A stretch of 64,000 bases of DNA, from NCBI GenBank assembly GCA_036267155.1, contig DATAWP010000001.1:7930-71929 (forward strand), read 5' to 3'. The position numbers and the translations under genes are program-made. Shown one piece after another: positions 34,198-43,209 of the stretch. The stretch is from PALSA-1353 sp036267155. Its GTDB lineage: Bacteria; Planctomycetota; Phycisphaerae; Tepidisphaerales; Tepidisphaeraceae. How positions within the stretch are numbered: the stretch's first letter is position 1; the number at the start of each line of letters is the position of its first letter. The notes beneath the pieces were generated by a model. That model worked only from the letters and a program-made list of their open reading frames with translations. It made no database searches and was not told the DNA's origin.

Positions 34198-36858
34198 TTA
34201 CCGGTTGGAAAGAAATAGGGCGTCGGCGCCATGTCGCTGAGAAGTTAATGAGATGCCGTTGGGCGAAGGGGCGGCCGGAGAACCGAAAGGACTTGTCGCG
34301 GCGGAGAATTTCGAATGAAGATTCTTCGCGTCGATTGGAGGGGTGTTGGATACGGTCGATGGTTTGGGATTGGACGCGGCGGGCGCCACCGAGTCGGTGG
34401 ATATTGTTGTCGATGCCACCGGATCGGGGATCGTTGTTGGGGTCAGAGTTACGGATAGCAACTGCACGGTCGGCAAATTGGGATTGGCGCTGCTCTGGCC
34501 GAAGTCGCCGGCCAACAATCCGAAATCGATGCTGTTGACCGTGCCATCGTAATTGAAGTCACCCTCGTCCCAGGTTTTACCCGATTTGCCAAAGTTGGCC
34601 GCCATGGCGCCGAAATCCACGCTGTTGACCGTGCCGTCGAGGTTCGTATCGCCGTAGAGGGTATAAAGGATTTCGATCTGGCCAGAGGCAAGGCCGGCGA
34701 CGACGTCATCAGCCCCGTCGGCCACGCCGATGCCGTAACGGCCGAAGCTCGTGGCCGCGGCGGAACTGTCGATCCCCGCGCCATTCCATGATCCCTCGTT
34801 GTCGCCGGTTGCGAGATACGACTGGATGGTTAAGAACGGATCGGAATTAGCGCCGTAGTTGATCATCATCCAGTACGACTCGATGTTCAGGGCCCCGTTG
34901 CCGATCACCTGAAGCTGCGCCACATGCTGGCCGGCGTCGAGCAAAACGCTCGCGCCGTTTTCGATGGTGAGATTGTAGTTGGGAAACGTGACGGAAAGAT
35001 CGGCACTGAGTGTCACGACGCCCGTGGAAACATCCAACGTCGGCGTCCCCGCGTTCCAGGTGATCGTATATTGCGTGCCGTTGGTGGTCGAAAGCCCGCT
35101 TGGATTGTTGATGGTGAACGTCACCGGCGAACTTTGGGCCGGAACGTAATTGTTATCCCCGGCGTACGTTCCCACAACGGTGTATGTGCCGAGGCCGATG
35201 GGCGGGGAACTCAGCGGCGTGCCGGTGTCGGTCGTGCCGCTGTAATAGACCAGGCTGGTCGATCCGGTTGGGGCGGGCGAGCCATTCACACCGCTTACGC
35301 TGGCCGTTGCCCAACTGGTCACGTCGTTGGTTCCATCGTAAGCGATATTTGGCGGTGGGGAGGAGACGCTCACTTCGGGGGTCAGCCGCGTGAAAGCCGA
35401 TGCGCTGTAGCCGCTGGTTTGCGCGGCGTTGGCTGAAACGATCCAGTAATAGTACTTGGTTCCGGAAACCGCTGAAGTATCGGTGTACGATGTGCCCGTC
35501 ACGTTGCCGTTTAATTCCTTGGCTGACAAGACGCTGGAACTGGTATTTCGCCAAACCTCATAGGAGGTGGCTCCGTTGACCGCGCTCCAGGTGACATTGG
35601 CAGGGGTGGTGTTGGTTGCGATGGCGGCAGCGATCCCGGTGGGAGGCGGCAGGCTGTAAGCGCGCACGTAATCCACATCCATCGTCTGCGTGCTGGTGAT
35701 TGTGCCGGGGGCAAAATTGCCGCCTTCGCAGACGTCCAGGATAATGAAGAACGGTTGGCCATTGAATACCCACCTGCTTCCCGAAGGAAGGCTCGCGGGC
35801 GTCAGCGTCTCAAAAGCGTGGCCGTCCACTGAAAACGTGATGGAATTCGGTCCCCAATTCACGGCGAATACGTGATAGCTGGAATAAAAGTCCCCGGAGA
35901 TTGTGTCGGAGGCCCCCACGCCGGATCCGTAGTTGTAATCCTGGCCGTTGGACATCGGCCCGTGAATGGTCGAATCAATGGTGCTCGGGTTGGCGCCATC
36001 GTTTTCCATGACGTCGATTTCACCGCAGGCGGGCCAGGAGACCGTGCTGATGTCATCGCCGAGCAGCCAGAAGGCGGGCCAGATCGCGCCGCTGTTATTG
36101 CCGCCGGGGATTTTGATGCGAGCCTGGATTTCGCCGTATTCCATATTGTCGGCGACGCCGGAGGGATCGAATTCCGTCGAGATCTCCGCGGAATCGTAAT
36201 CCCCGCTTTGGTTGGGCGAAGGCGTTAGCGACATCGCCAGGGCTTGCCCATCGGTGGCTTGGGAATCGCTGACAACCTGCAGCGTCGTGGGATTGTCGGC
36301 AGTGGAATTCGCGGCCGAGGTGTTGGTGTAAATGACGGCCCCATTGTTTGGATCGGTCGCATTGAAAGCGCCCCACGCGGAACTGATTCCAGTGGCGCCG
36401 AAGGTGTCGTTCCACACGAGGGTTCCGCCGGTGGCGCTGGCAATTGTGCTGTAGGGACTGCCGCCTGATTCGTCGGAGGCCACGACCCAGTAAAAGTAAG
36501 TTGTTCCAACGGTGACCGAAGTGTCGTCAAAAGACGTGCTGGTGACATCGGGCGCGATATCGGTCGCGGAAGAGGTGGTGCCTGTGGTGTTTCGCCATAC
36601 CTGATATGACGTTGCCCCCGACGCGGAGTTCCATGTCACTTCGATATCTGTTGGCGTCGTTCCGTTCGTCGCCAGGACGCCCACTGGCGCCGTCGGCGCT
36701 CCCGACAAAAGCAGGCGGCCTTCCAGGGGTTCAACTGCGCAGCAGGCGCGGGAGATGGACTGCGCGGCAAAAGAAACGGATTTGCGATGACGCCGCCAGA
36801 CGCCGCGGATACCCCGGGATGGAATGGCCAAACTCACGCGTGAAGGTTCGCAGCACAA
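34198..36858 (-). CDS. Secreted GH16 endo-beta-glucanase with Fn3 and dockerin domains
   Basis: The 886-residue protein has the planctomycete N-terminal motif VEPLEGRLLLSG near residue 45, a fibronectin type III domain (about 55-145), a GH16 catalytic domain (about 150-410) with the active-site pattern E280-I-D282-V-M-E285 (CGEIDVMEND), a second Fn3 domain (about 415-495), an Ig-like beta domain (about 500-590), and a type I dockerin pair (GDTNLDGTVNSVDF ... GDFNYDGTVNSIDF, about 755-800) with calcium-binding Asp/Asn positions. GH16 enzymes cut beta-1,3(4)-glucans, carrageenan or agar; here laminarin-type glucan is a guess. The GTG start at 36858 has no clear ribosome-binding site. It follows the gene ending at 36892 by 33 bases on the same strand, so the two are probably co-transcribed from the promoter near 38790. 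Confidence 0.87.
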   Translation of the reverse strand: MCCEPSRVSLAIPSRGIRGVWRRHRKSVSFAAQSISRACCAVEPLEGRLLLSGAPTAPVGVLATNGTTPTDIEVTWNSASGATSYQVWRNTTGTTSSATDIAPDVTSTSFDDTSVTVGTTYFYWVVASDESGGSPYSTIASATGGTLVWNDTFGATGISSAWGAFNATDPNNGAVIYTNTSAANSTADNPTTLQVVSDSQATDGQALAMSLTPSPNQSGDYDSAEISTEFDPSGVADNMEYGEIQARIKIPGGNNSGAIWPAFWLLGDDISTVSWPACGEIDVMENDGANPSTIDSTIHGPMSNGQDYNYGSGVGASDTISGDFYSSYHVFAVNWGPNSITFSVDGHAFETLTPASLPSGSRWVFNGQPFFIILDVCEGGNFAPGTITSTQTMDVDYVRAYSLPPPTGIAAAIATNTTPANVTWSAVNGATSYEVWRNTSSSVLSAKELNGNVTGTSYTDTSAVSGTKYYYWIVSANAAQTSGYSASAFTRLTPEVSVSSPPPNIAYDGTNDVTSWATASVSGVNGSPAPTGSTSLVYYSGTTDTGTPLSSPPIGLGTYTVVGTYAGDNNYVPAQSSPVTFTINNPSGLSTTNGTQYTITWNAGTPTLDVSTGVVTLSADLSVTFPNYNLTIENGASVLLDAGQHVAQLQVIGNGALNIESYWMMINYGANSDPFLTIQSYLATGDNEGSWNGAGIDSSAAATSFGRYGIGVADGADDVVAGLASGQIEILYTLYGDTNLDGTVNSVDFGAMAANFGKSGKTWDEGDFNYDGTVNSIDFGLLAGDFGQSSANPNLPTVQLLSVTLTPTTIPDPVASTTISTDSVAPAASNPKPSTVSNTPPIDAKNLHSKFSAATSPFGSPAAPSPNGISLTSQRHGADALFLSNR

Positions 36859-36891
36859 AAAACGTCAGAACACATCAAACCCGCGCCCTTC

Positions 36892-38685
36892 TCATCCAAT
36901 CTGATTATACCGCCGTTTGCGTCGAGAAAGCGATCCCAAACATGCCAAGACGATCAAGCTCGCCGACGCCGGCTCGGGGACATCAGCCATTAACCCGTTA
37001 GCCGCCGCGAAGGCGTCGAGCGCCGCCCAATCGGCGGAGGTTACGTCCGCATTGCCGCCGGCGGATTTGCCGAAATTGCCGGCTAGCAGGCCGAAGTCAA
37101 CGCTGTTGACCACGCCGTCATAGTTGAAGTCGCCTTGGTCCCAGACTTTTCCGGACTTGCCGAAGTTGGCGGCCATGTCGCCGAAGTCGATGCTGTTGAC
37201 CGAGCCATCGAGATTGGCGTCGCCGTACAGGGTGTACTTCACTTCGAGCTGTCCGGAGGTGATTCCGGAAATTCCGCCATCAGCGCCGTCGGCATAGCCG
37301 ACGCCATATTTGGTGCCGGTAGCGGAGGAGGTCCCGATTCCGCCGCCGGTCGCCGCGCCGCTGGCGCCGTTCCACGCTCCGCCGTTGTAGCCGTTGGCGA
37401 GTAATCCGCGAATCGTGGAATCGATGCTGCCGCCCGGATCGCTGATAATGACGTGGTTGTTGCCCACATCCAGGAACCCGCCGGCGGAGATGGAAAGGGA
37501 GGACAGCGTTTCGCCGCCGGTGTTGGCGGCGAGTTGCAGCGCGCCGCCGGTGATGGAGACCGCGCCGTTGGCCGGAAGAGCCCCGGCTGCGCCGATGACG
37601 AGTGTGCCTGCACTGACGTTGGTTCCGCCGGAATAGGAATTGGATCCGGTCAGCGTAACGACATTGCCGCCGTTTGCGGTCAGCGAGAATGCGCCGCCGA
37701 TCGCGCCGCCGACGGTGATGTTGCCCGCGGCCGCGTTGATGTTCGTGTTTTGCTGGAGGGCCAAGCCGATATTGATCGTCTGCGTGCTGGAACTATTATT
37801 GACGACATCTCCGCCGAGGTCGATCGCATTTCCGCCGAGCGCGAATGCACCGGCCGAGGAGTTGAACTGAATGCCGTCGAACAGGGTGTCGGCGGCCATG
37901 TCGTTGTTATTGGTTAGTTGCGTGGTGCCGGCGAAAACCAAAGCGTCGGGAGAAACGGGAGCGGTGCCGCCCCAGTTGCCGCCAGTGGACCAGTTGTCGT
38001 CCGCGCCGCCGCCGTTCCAGATCGGGGTGGTGGGTGTGTTGTCGATCAGGCTCGTGTCATCGACGAACAAGGAGCCGGCGGCGTAATTGGGATTGTTGAA
38101 GAACGCCATCCATTGCACCGATTCGGCGCCAGCCGGGGCCGTGGCGGTGACGCTGGATTGCATCCATTGATCCAAGGGATCGGCATAGACCAACGGGCTG
38201 GACGTGACAAAGGTGCCCAAGTTGGCCCCGGTGCCGTCCGGGCCAGCGAAGAAAATCATTCGAACGTCGTCTGTTTCCGCGGTGTCGTTGAAGGGATCGG
38301 TGCTGGAGTCAACGAACCACGCGGAGGCGGTATAAGAATTGCCCGCGTTGACGTCAACATATTGGTAGATGCCCCCGTTGGGTCCGGAGAAGGTCTTGCC
38401 AACCTGCGTGCCGCTGTGCGCGGCGATGCTGGTGGTGTAAAAGCCCGAGTAGACGGGGCCAACCCAGTTGTTCCAGCCCAACCAGGGTCCGGCCTCCGGG
38501 GTGGTTGGGGTGCCCATCGACACATCACCCGCGGTTGCGTCCGGCGCTCCATCATCACCCGCCTCGAACCCGGGGTCGAGCAGAAGGTTTTGTGCTTTGA
38601 CGGAAGGCGCGAAAGCCGCGCCCATAATGCCAGCTACACAAACCGTAAGAGCCGCACGTCTACGATCTTTGTGAATATTCCTCAT
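36892..38685 (-). CDS. Secreted beta-strand-repeat protein with dockerin and PEP-CTERM signal
   Basis: The 597-residue protein starts with a signal peptide (RRRAALTVCVAGIMGAAFA...VKA). Residues about 35-195 form a carbohydrate-binding-like beta domain (NLLLDPGFEAG ... ADPLDQWMQSSVTATAPAG). Next come autotransporter-type beta-strand repeats (LTGSNSYSGGTNVSAGTLVIG), then a type I dockerin pair (GDANLDGSVNSIDF ... GDFNYDGVVNSVDF) and the PEP-CTERM signal DVPEPASASLIVLACLGSLSRRKRR. ATG 38685 is chosen because GGAG lies six bases upstream and the signal peptide follows. The operator-like element at 38782-38809 is 97 bases upstream. The dockerin region is nearly identical to that of the partial gene at 63690. 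Likely a surface scaffold or binding protein of the polysaccharide locus. Confidence 0.87.
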   Translation of the reverse strand: MRNIHKDRRRAALTVCVAGIMGAAFAPSVKAQNLLLDPGFEAGDDGAPDATAGDVSMGTPTTPEAGPWLGWNNWVGPVYSGFYTTSIAAHSGTQVGKTFSGPNGGIYQYVDVNAGNSYTASAWFVDSSTDPFNDTAETDDVRMIFFAGPDGTGANLGTFVTSSPLVYADPLDQWMQSSVTATAPAGAESVQWMAFFNNPNYAAGSLFVDDTSLIDNTPTTPIWNGGGADDNWSTGGNWGGTAPVSPDALVFAGTTQLTNNNDMAADTLFDGIQFNSSAGAFALGGNAIDLGGDVVNNSSSTQTINIGLALQQNTNINAAAGNITVGGAIGGAFSLTANGGNVVTLTGSNSYSGGTNVSAGTLVIGAAGALPANGAVSITGGALQLAANTGGETLSSLSISAGGFLDVGNNHVIISDPGGSIDSTIRGLLANGYNGGAWNGASGAATGGGIGTSSATGTKYGVGYADGADGGISGITSGQLEVKYTLYGDANLDGSVNSIDFGDMAANFGKSGKVWDQGDFNYDGVVNSVDFGLLAGNFGKSAGGNADVTSADWAALDAFAAANGLMADVPEPASASLIVLACLGSLSRRKRRYNQIG

Positions 38686-38781
38686 GACTCCGCGCCTCCG
38701 AGAAGGGATGAAAACTCCGCGCATTTATGCAATCGCGTATAGGTCGGAGCGTAAACCTCTCGCGGCGGTCCGGCTATACTA

Positions 38782-38809
38782 TATCGCGTAAATAGTTTAA
38801 CGTTTTGCG
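38782..38809 (-). promoter_or_regulatory. Operator-like element, copy A
   Basis: Read toward the gene at 38685: CGCAAAA, 14 bases, CGCGATA, i.e. two half-sites 21 bases apart. The centre holds a pseudo-palindrome (CGTTAAACTATTTACG). It is followed by TATAGTATAG, a possible -10 region. It lies 97 bases before the start codon. Copies B, C and D share spacing and sequence. Confidence 0.75.
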
Positions 38810-38933
38810 GCATAGAGGCCGGCGGCGCTATTCATCCGCGGGGGATCGTCAGATGGGCCGCGTTAATCGGACCGGAATAAACCGTGCCGGGCGGTCAGCC
38901 GGGATAAAAGCGCTAAAGCAAAATAAGCGGCCG

Positions 38934-40751
38934 CTATTCGTACTGCACGTCATCCAGATAAAACGTAACCGGCTTGCCGCTAGCGGCCAGGACCCAGACG
39001 AAACCGGTTTCGATACGGTGCAGATCCTTGTCCGTCAGGTCGAGGCTGTACCGTTTCCAATCGGTGCTGAGCGTGACATTCGGCAATTCCGCGTGATCCG
39101 AATCTGGAAATTTCTTGTCGGCCCCGAGGATTCCGAGCTTAAAGGAAACTACTTCTCCGCCTTCTTCTCCGCGCGCCCAGAAGGTGAGTTTCTTCGCCCC
39201 GCTCAGGTCGAGGCCGCCGGGTTGATCGCCCCAGTTGTTGGCCGGATTTTGCCAGGCGATTCCACCGAAACCAGTTGCAGCGTTGAATTGGCACTTCATA
39301 CAATCCGTGCCGTCATGCGGATTCGTGGCGCATTTGTCGTCCACCGCGATGGACTTGGAATCGCCCATCCAACCCGAAGCGATATAGGGAGAATCGGCTG
39401 CGCCATCGGCATAAAGAACTAGGGGAAGCTTCGTACCGAGCGATTCGGGGCCAGCTGCGTTGACATGAACGGACGCCACCGCCGTCGCGGCGCCGCCGTG
39501 GCCGTCATAGACGTAGGCATAAAGCCAATACGGCCCGACCCGGTCGGGCATGTGAATCTCCGCCCCATGAGTATCGCCCGAAACGACCGCATCAGGAAAA
39601 TTTCTCGCGGTTTCCTGGTATGCGCCGCCGGTTTGGTAAACCGCAGGATCGTTGGTGAGAACCCACTTGGCGGTCAATGGATAGTGGTCGGGATCCGTTA
39701 CGTTAAGCGTGGCATGAATCGTTTCCCCGCCCTTCACATTGTCACGATCGAGTTTCATCGGCTGCATTTGCGGGCAGCGATGCGCGGGCGCGTGGCCGGT
39801 CCAGAATTGAGACATCGTATCGACCGCTTCCAATCGGCTACCATCGGGCAAAAACATTCCAAACCAGGTCGCGGTGGCCTCCTGCTTGTTGCCCCACAAA
39901 AATGCGTACGAGCCAAGACATAATTTTCCACGCTCGGGCAGCACGGTGCGGAGATAGGTCTGTCGATAAGCCTCGACTTTGGCGGTGCTGGTGAGTTCGA
40001 TCGGCGCACCCCAGGCGTTGCTTTCGACTTCCCATGTGCCGGCGGGGCCGAATTCGGTGAGGATGAACGGCTTAAATCCGCCGAGTTGGCGATATCGCCG
40101 CGCCACCGAGGGGCCGCCTGCGTACGTATTGATGCCAACGATGTCGATGTCCGGGCAGTATTCGTCGATGGATGGAACGCGTTTGCCGCCAATCTCGGCA
40201 ATCGCCGTCATGGTCGGATGGTTGGGGTCGAGCTTGTGCACCAAAGCGGCGGCTTGCTCGACGGCTTTCCAAACTGCCGGATCGCCGCCGTCCTTGTACC
40301 CCTCCATTTCATTGCCGATGCCCCACACCAGAACTGCGGGATAATCTTTGTACTTCAAAACGGCTTGACGCACTTTTTCGAGTTGTTCGGCGACTTGCTG
40401 GGGATTGTGATAGTCGAAGTGATGCGGCCCGCCGGTATGCTCGAGCCAGATACCGACGGTGACGGTCAGACCCAGCCGCTGGGCTTCGTCGAGTTGGGGG
40501 CCGATGTCGTCGGCTCCCCAGAGTCGGAAGGAGTTGCCGCCGCACTTTTTGAGCATCTCCCGCGACGCGTCGCCGCCGGCGCCCTGAATGAAATAGGGCT
40601 GACCCTCGCGGAGCAACGTCCAGCCGGTTGCGGTCTTACGCAACTCGACCTTCACCGCGCCGGTCGGTCCGGCCGGGGCCGGGCAGGCAAACGCGAACGT
40701 CATGCAAAAGACAACCGCGGCCAAGACGACAACACGCTGAAAGTTAAACAT
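38934..40751 (-). CDS. Secreted glycoside hydrolase of the GH2/GH5 TIM-barrel type with C-terminal beta domain
   Basis: The 605-residue protein has a signal peptide (QRVVVLAAVVFCMTFAFACPAPA), a TIM-barrel glycosidase domain (about 25-300) and beta-sandwich regions to the C-terminus. Likely acid/base is E148 in VWGIGNEMEG and nucleophile E233 in PFILTEFGPAG, the clan GH-A arrangement; the opening segment (GWTLLREGQPYFIQGAGG) resembles GH2 beta-glucuronidase/mannosidase-type barrels. The last 150 residues (GTDCMKCQFN ... WKRYSLDLTDKDL ... VTFYLDDVQYE) look like a carbohydrate-binding module. Exact family and substrate are open. ATG 40751 starts the signal peptide. The gene follows 40874-41575 on the same strand but a terminator-like hairpin lies between them. 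Confidence 0.82.
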   Translation of the reverse strand: MFNFQRVVVLAAVVFCMTFAFACPAPAGPTGAVKVELRKTATGWTLLREGQPYFIQGAGGDASREMLKKCGGNSFRLWGADDIGPQLDEAQRLGLTVTVGIWLEHTGGPHHFDYHNPQQVAEQLEKVRQAVLKYKDYPAVLVWGIGNEMEGYKDGGDPAVWKAVEQAAALVHKLDPNHPTMTAIAEIGGKRVPSIDEYCPDIDIVGINTYAGGPSVARRYRQLGGFKPFILTEFGPAGTWEVESNAWGAPIELTSTAKVEAYRQTYLRTVLPERGKLCLGSYAFLWGNKQEATATWFGMFLPDGSRLEAVDTMSQFWTGHAPAHRCPQMQPMKLDRDNVKGGETIHATLNVTDPDHYPLTAKWVLTNDPAVYQTGGAYQETARNFPDAVVSGDTHGAEIHMPDRVGPYWLYAYVYDGHGGAATAVASVHVNAAGPESLGTKLPLVLYADGAADSPYIASGWMGDSKSIAVDDKCATNPHDGTDCMKCQFNAATGFGGIAWQNPANNWGDQPGGLDLSGAKKLTFWARGEEGGEVVSFKLGILGADKKFPDSDHAELPNVTLSTDWKRYSLDLTDKDLHRIETGFVWVLAASGKPVTFYLDDVQYE

Positions 40752-40801
40752 GAATCCGTTCCTGTGCGTTTCAGTTAATTGTATGGCCGGGATTAAAAGA
40801 A

Positions 40802-40837
40802 CGGTCCAGTTTGAGCCATACAACTCAAACTGGACCG
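40802..40837 (-). terminator. Rho-independent terminator-like hairpin
   Basis: A perfect 14-bp stem (40802-40815 with 40824-40837) and an 8-base loop; on the minus strand it is followed by TTCTTTT. It lies 36 bases after the stop of the PEP-CTERM gene at 40874 and 50 bases before the start codon of the glycosidase gene, so it may end most transcripts of the first gene or act as an attenuator. Confidence 0.8.
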
Positions 40838-40873
40838 GGGTTCCCGATGGAGTGCTTGCCGCGGAGGATTCGT

Positions 40874-41575
40874 TCAAGCTCGGCGGCGGCGGCGGTGCAG
40901 AGCCGCGATGCCAATCATGCCGAGGACGCCAAGCGTCGTTGGTTCGGGGACTGCAGTGGCCGTTAGACTCATGTCGTCAAAGTAGAAGTCGCCGTTCGAG
41001 TCGGCATTGATGTCCAATAGGTAGGCGCCCATCGAGTTCGTACCGGCGGGTGCAACGGCGGTAACACTGGCGAAGGTCCACACCCCCTGCGCAATCGGGA
41101 TTCCGCCGCCGCCGGCTGGATCACCAACATTCACCCCGGCCGTACCATTTGCCCCTGACGCGTAGTTGTTCGGCGGAGAGCCTGTGAACCACGACAGTTG
41201 CAGTATTGCAAAGTCGTTGTCGTTCAGCACCAGCGCATTGGGTGTGTAAACCCAACCCGATAACGTAAACGTCTCGCCCGGGGTGGCCGCGAAGACTTGG
41301 TACGTTCCCGGGACGGTATAACCACCGCCTTCGTCGGGGGTGTCGAGAACCCAACTGCCGCTATGGGCCAGAGCGGTATTCAGGAACCCAGCCCCGCCAA
41401 AGTTCGCCCAGCCAGGCGTGCCGGTTGGATTCGGATTGGGAGCTACAGTCTGATTCTCAAAACCCGGATCCGTAAGAAGATTAGCCGACGCAAACGAAGT
41501 GAACGCCAAACAGGCGATCGCCAAACTGAGCGATCCAATGAGCCTGCTCTTTTTAAGTCGCGACAATGCACTCAT
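40874..41575 (-). CDS. Small PEP-CTERM exported protein
   Basis: The 233-residue protein has a signal peptide (LKKSRLIGSLSLAIACLAFTSFASA), a beta-sandwich-like middle (NLLTDPGFENQ ... WTFASVTAVAPAGTNSMGAYLLDINADSNGDFYFDDMSL) of the type found as carbohydrate-binding modules, and a PEP-CTERM signal (AVPEPTTLGVLGMIGIAALHRRRRRA). ATG 41575 is chosen for its GGAGAGG site and because the signal peptide follows. The middle resembles residues 35-195 of the protein encoded at 36892, so the two probably share a binding function. Operator-like copy B is 104 bases upstream. Confidence 0.85.
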   Translation of the reverse strand: MSALSRLKKSRLIGSLSLAIACLAFTSFASANLLTDPGFENQTVAPNPNPTGTPGWANFGGAGFLNTALAHSGSWVLDTPDEGGGYTVPGTYQVFAATPGETFTLSGWVYTPNALVLNDNDFAILQLSWFTGSPPNNYASGANGTAGVNVGDPAGGGGIPIAQGVWTFASVTAVAPAGTNSMGAYLLDINADSNGDFYFDDMSLTATAVPEPTTLGVLGMIGIAALHRRRRRA

Positions 41576-41678
41576 GTTCCTCTCCAATCGGTGCGAAGTG
41601 TTCGAGCTTTCCAATGCCTGGCCCTCTGCCGGCATCACCGCAATCACAATATCCGACCACCGCAAAACAGCCACACCA

Positions 41679-41706
41679 TTTTGCGTAAATCATTTAATAA
41701 ATAGCG
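41679..41706 (-). promoter_or_regulatory. Operator-like element, copy B
   Basis: Read toward the gene at 41575: CGCTATT, 14 bases, CGCAAAA, half-sites 21 bases apart. Centre TATTAAATGATTTACG matches the pseudo-palindrome of copies A, C and D. It lies 104 bases before the start codon. Confidence 0.75.
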
Positions 41707-41869
41707 GCATTCAGTCGCAAATCACGGATCGATATCCGCAAAGCGCGAAGATGGGTTGCAGATGAGGATTATCCAGTCGAGCATCACGCGATATCCCGAA
41801 ACGTCAGCGAGCCCCCGGCTAGGGTAGTTCTGCTCGCGATGAGCGTCTCATTCCGAACGGTAGGCGAGA

Positions 41870-42913
41870 TCACGGATTGACGTTGAAGTTTCGGCCGAGC
41901 AGATCGGTTTTGTAAGGCTGAGGCGGAGTCAACGCCGCTCCGCCGGGGTTGGGGCTGATGAAATGTGATTCAACATGGCCATCAACAAACAGAAAATTGG
42001 CGGCGGTGTTGTTGATGTGCCGCCAACGAATATCGCCATCCCAGGTAACAAACGGCTCGCCGCTGAAGCCGGAGCCAGTGGCATTATCTGCGTTGCCACC
42101 AGGATTGATGGGCTGCCCGTCGTCGGCAGTGACTACGCCCGACAGTTGGTACCCTGAGAGGAAGAAGTCGGGCGACACATTTTTCGCCCGCCAGCCTTGA
42201 AAACGCCAGGCATCGACTCCGTACGCGGTATCATTGGCGCCCCAGAAGTTAGTATCGGTAGGCGTCTGATTGGTGTTATTCTGCACCAGCACGCCATCCA
42301 TGATGAGCACAATTTCTGACGAACGTTGAATGTGCGCCATCTTATACGGAACGTGGCCTTGGTAGGCGGTTCCATCGTTCAGAAAAGTCGAGAGGTTGGG
42401 CATCAGTCTCGGGTGGCAAGAATACTGCAACCCGGCGTCGCCGATCGCGGGGACATCCACGTCCAGGAAGATTCCACGATTGAACGACTGCTCGCCGCCG
42501 GAGGTCGCCTGGTCGTTGTACGTTGTGCCCAGGCGGCTCGATAGTTCATTGGAAAGGAGCGTTCCCCAGTCACCCGCCTTGCTGGCATCCATATAGTTGG
42601 CACTGCGAAGGTCGGGGACATCGGCCAACGATGCCCCATTCCAATATCCGTAGGGCAGCGTTCCTTGATTGTCGCCCACATACATGAAAATCGCCTGCCC
42701 AATCTGGCGCAAATGCGTCTGGCAGGTGACTAGATTTGCCTGCTGGCGAGCGCGGTTCAGGGCGGGAAGCAGGATGGCGATCAGGACGGCGATGATGCCA
42801 ATGACCACCAGCAGTTCCACCAAAGTGAATGCCCGCACGACTCGGCATGGGAAGCGATTAATCGTTCTTTCGCCATTGCAAGCGTCAACGTTGCTTCCAG
42901 GTGTCCGCATCAT
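41870..42913 (-). CDS. Prepilin-like protein with N-terminal methylation motif and C-terminal DG motif
   Basis: The 347-residue protein has the type IV prepilin/pseudopilin signal near residue 28: AFTLVELLVVIGIIAVLIAILLPALNRARQQ, with the expected conserved Glu at +5. The C-terminal third carries ANFLFVDGHVESHFISP, the DG-containing motif of the large planctomycete prepilin families (DUF1559-type). Such proteins are exported, cut by a prepilin peptidase, and are present in dozens of copies in planctomycetes; their job is not settled. ATG 42913 has GAGGG eight bases upstream. It is a close paralogue of the protein encoded at 43210, so a tandem duplication is clear. Operator-like copy C is 116 bases upstream, placing it in the same regulon as the glycosidases. 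Confidence 0.88.
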   Translation of the reverse strand: MMRTPGSNVDACNGERTINRFPCRVVRAFTLVELLVVIGIIAVLIAILLPALNRARQQANLVTCQTHLRQIGQAIFMYVGDNQGTLPYGYWNGASLADVPDLRSANYMDASKAGDWGTLLSNELSSRLGTTYNDQATSGGEQSFNRGIFLDVDVPAIGDAGLQYSCHPRLMPNLSTFLNDGTAYQGHVPYKMAHIQRSSEIVLIMDGVLVQNNTNQTPTDTNFWGANDTAYGVDAWRFQGWRAKNVSPDFFLSGYQLSGVVTADDGQPINPGGNADNATGSGFSGEPFVTWDGDIRWRHINNTAANFLFVDGHVESHFISPNPGGAALTPPQPYKTDLLGRNFNVNP

Positions 42914-43028
42914 GGTATTTCCCTCAATGACCAGAGATGTCGCAACTGGCCGCCGTTTCTTTAAGCCTTAGCATGGCCACTCCATCACGAATTGTATTGT
43001 AATTTGTTAATTGCAGGGTCCTATGTTA

Positions 43029-43056
43029 TTTTGCGTAAATCATTTAGCAATTTACG
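43029..43056 (-). promoter_or_regulatory. Operator-like element, copy C
   Basis: Read toward the gene at 42913: CGTAAAT, 14 bases, CGCAAAA, half-sites 21 bases apart, then TAACATAG, a possible -10 shared with copy D. Centre TGCTAAATGATTTACG. It lies 116 bases before the start codon. Confidence 0.78.
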
Positions 43057-43209
43057 CCATATCGTCGCAAACGCGAATAAGCCGTTGCCTGGTGCGAGCC
43101 TAGGTCATGAATCCGGATTGTCTAATGTGATTGAGTTGGCGCAGATCTCGGCAGGCCCGCTGGGGTTGCGAAGTCGCGATTGTCTTTCTTTTGCGTTAAT
43201 CAAGCGAAA

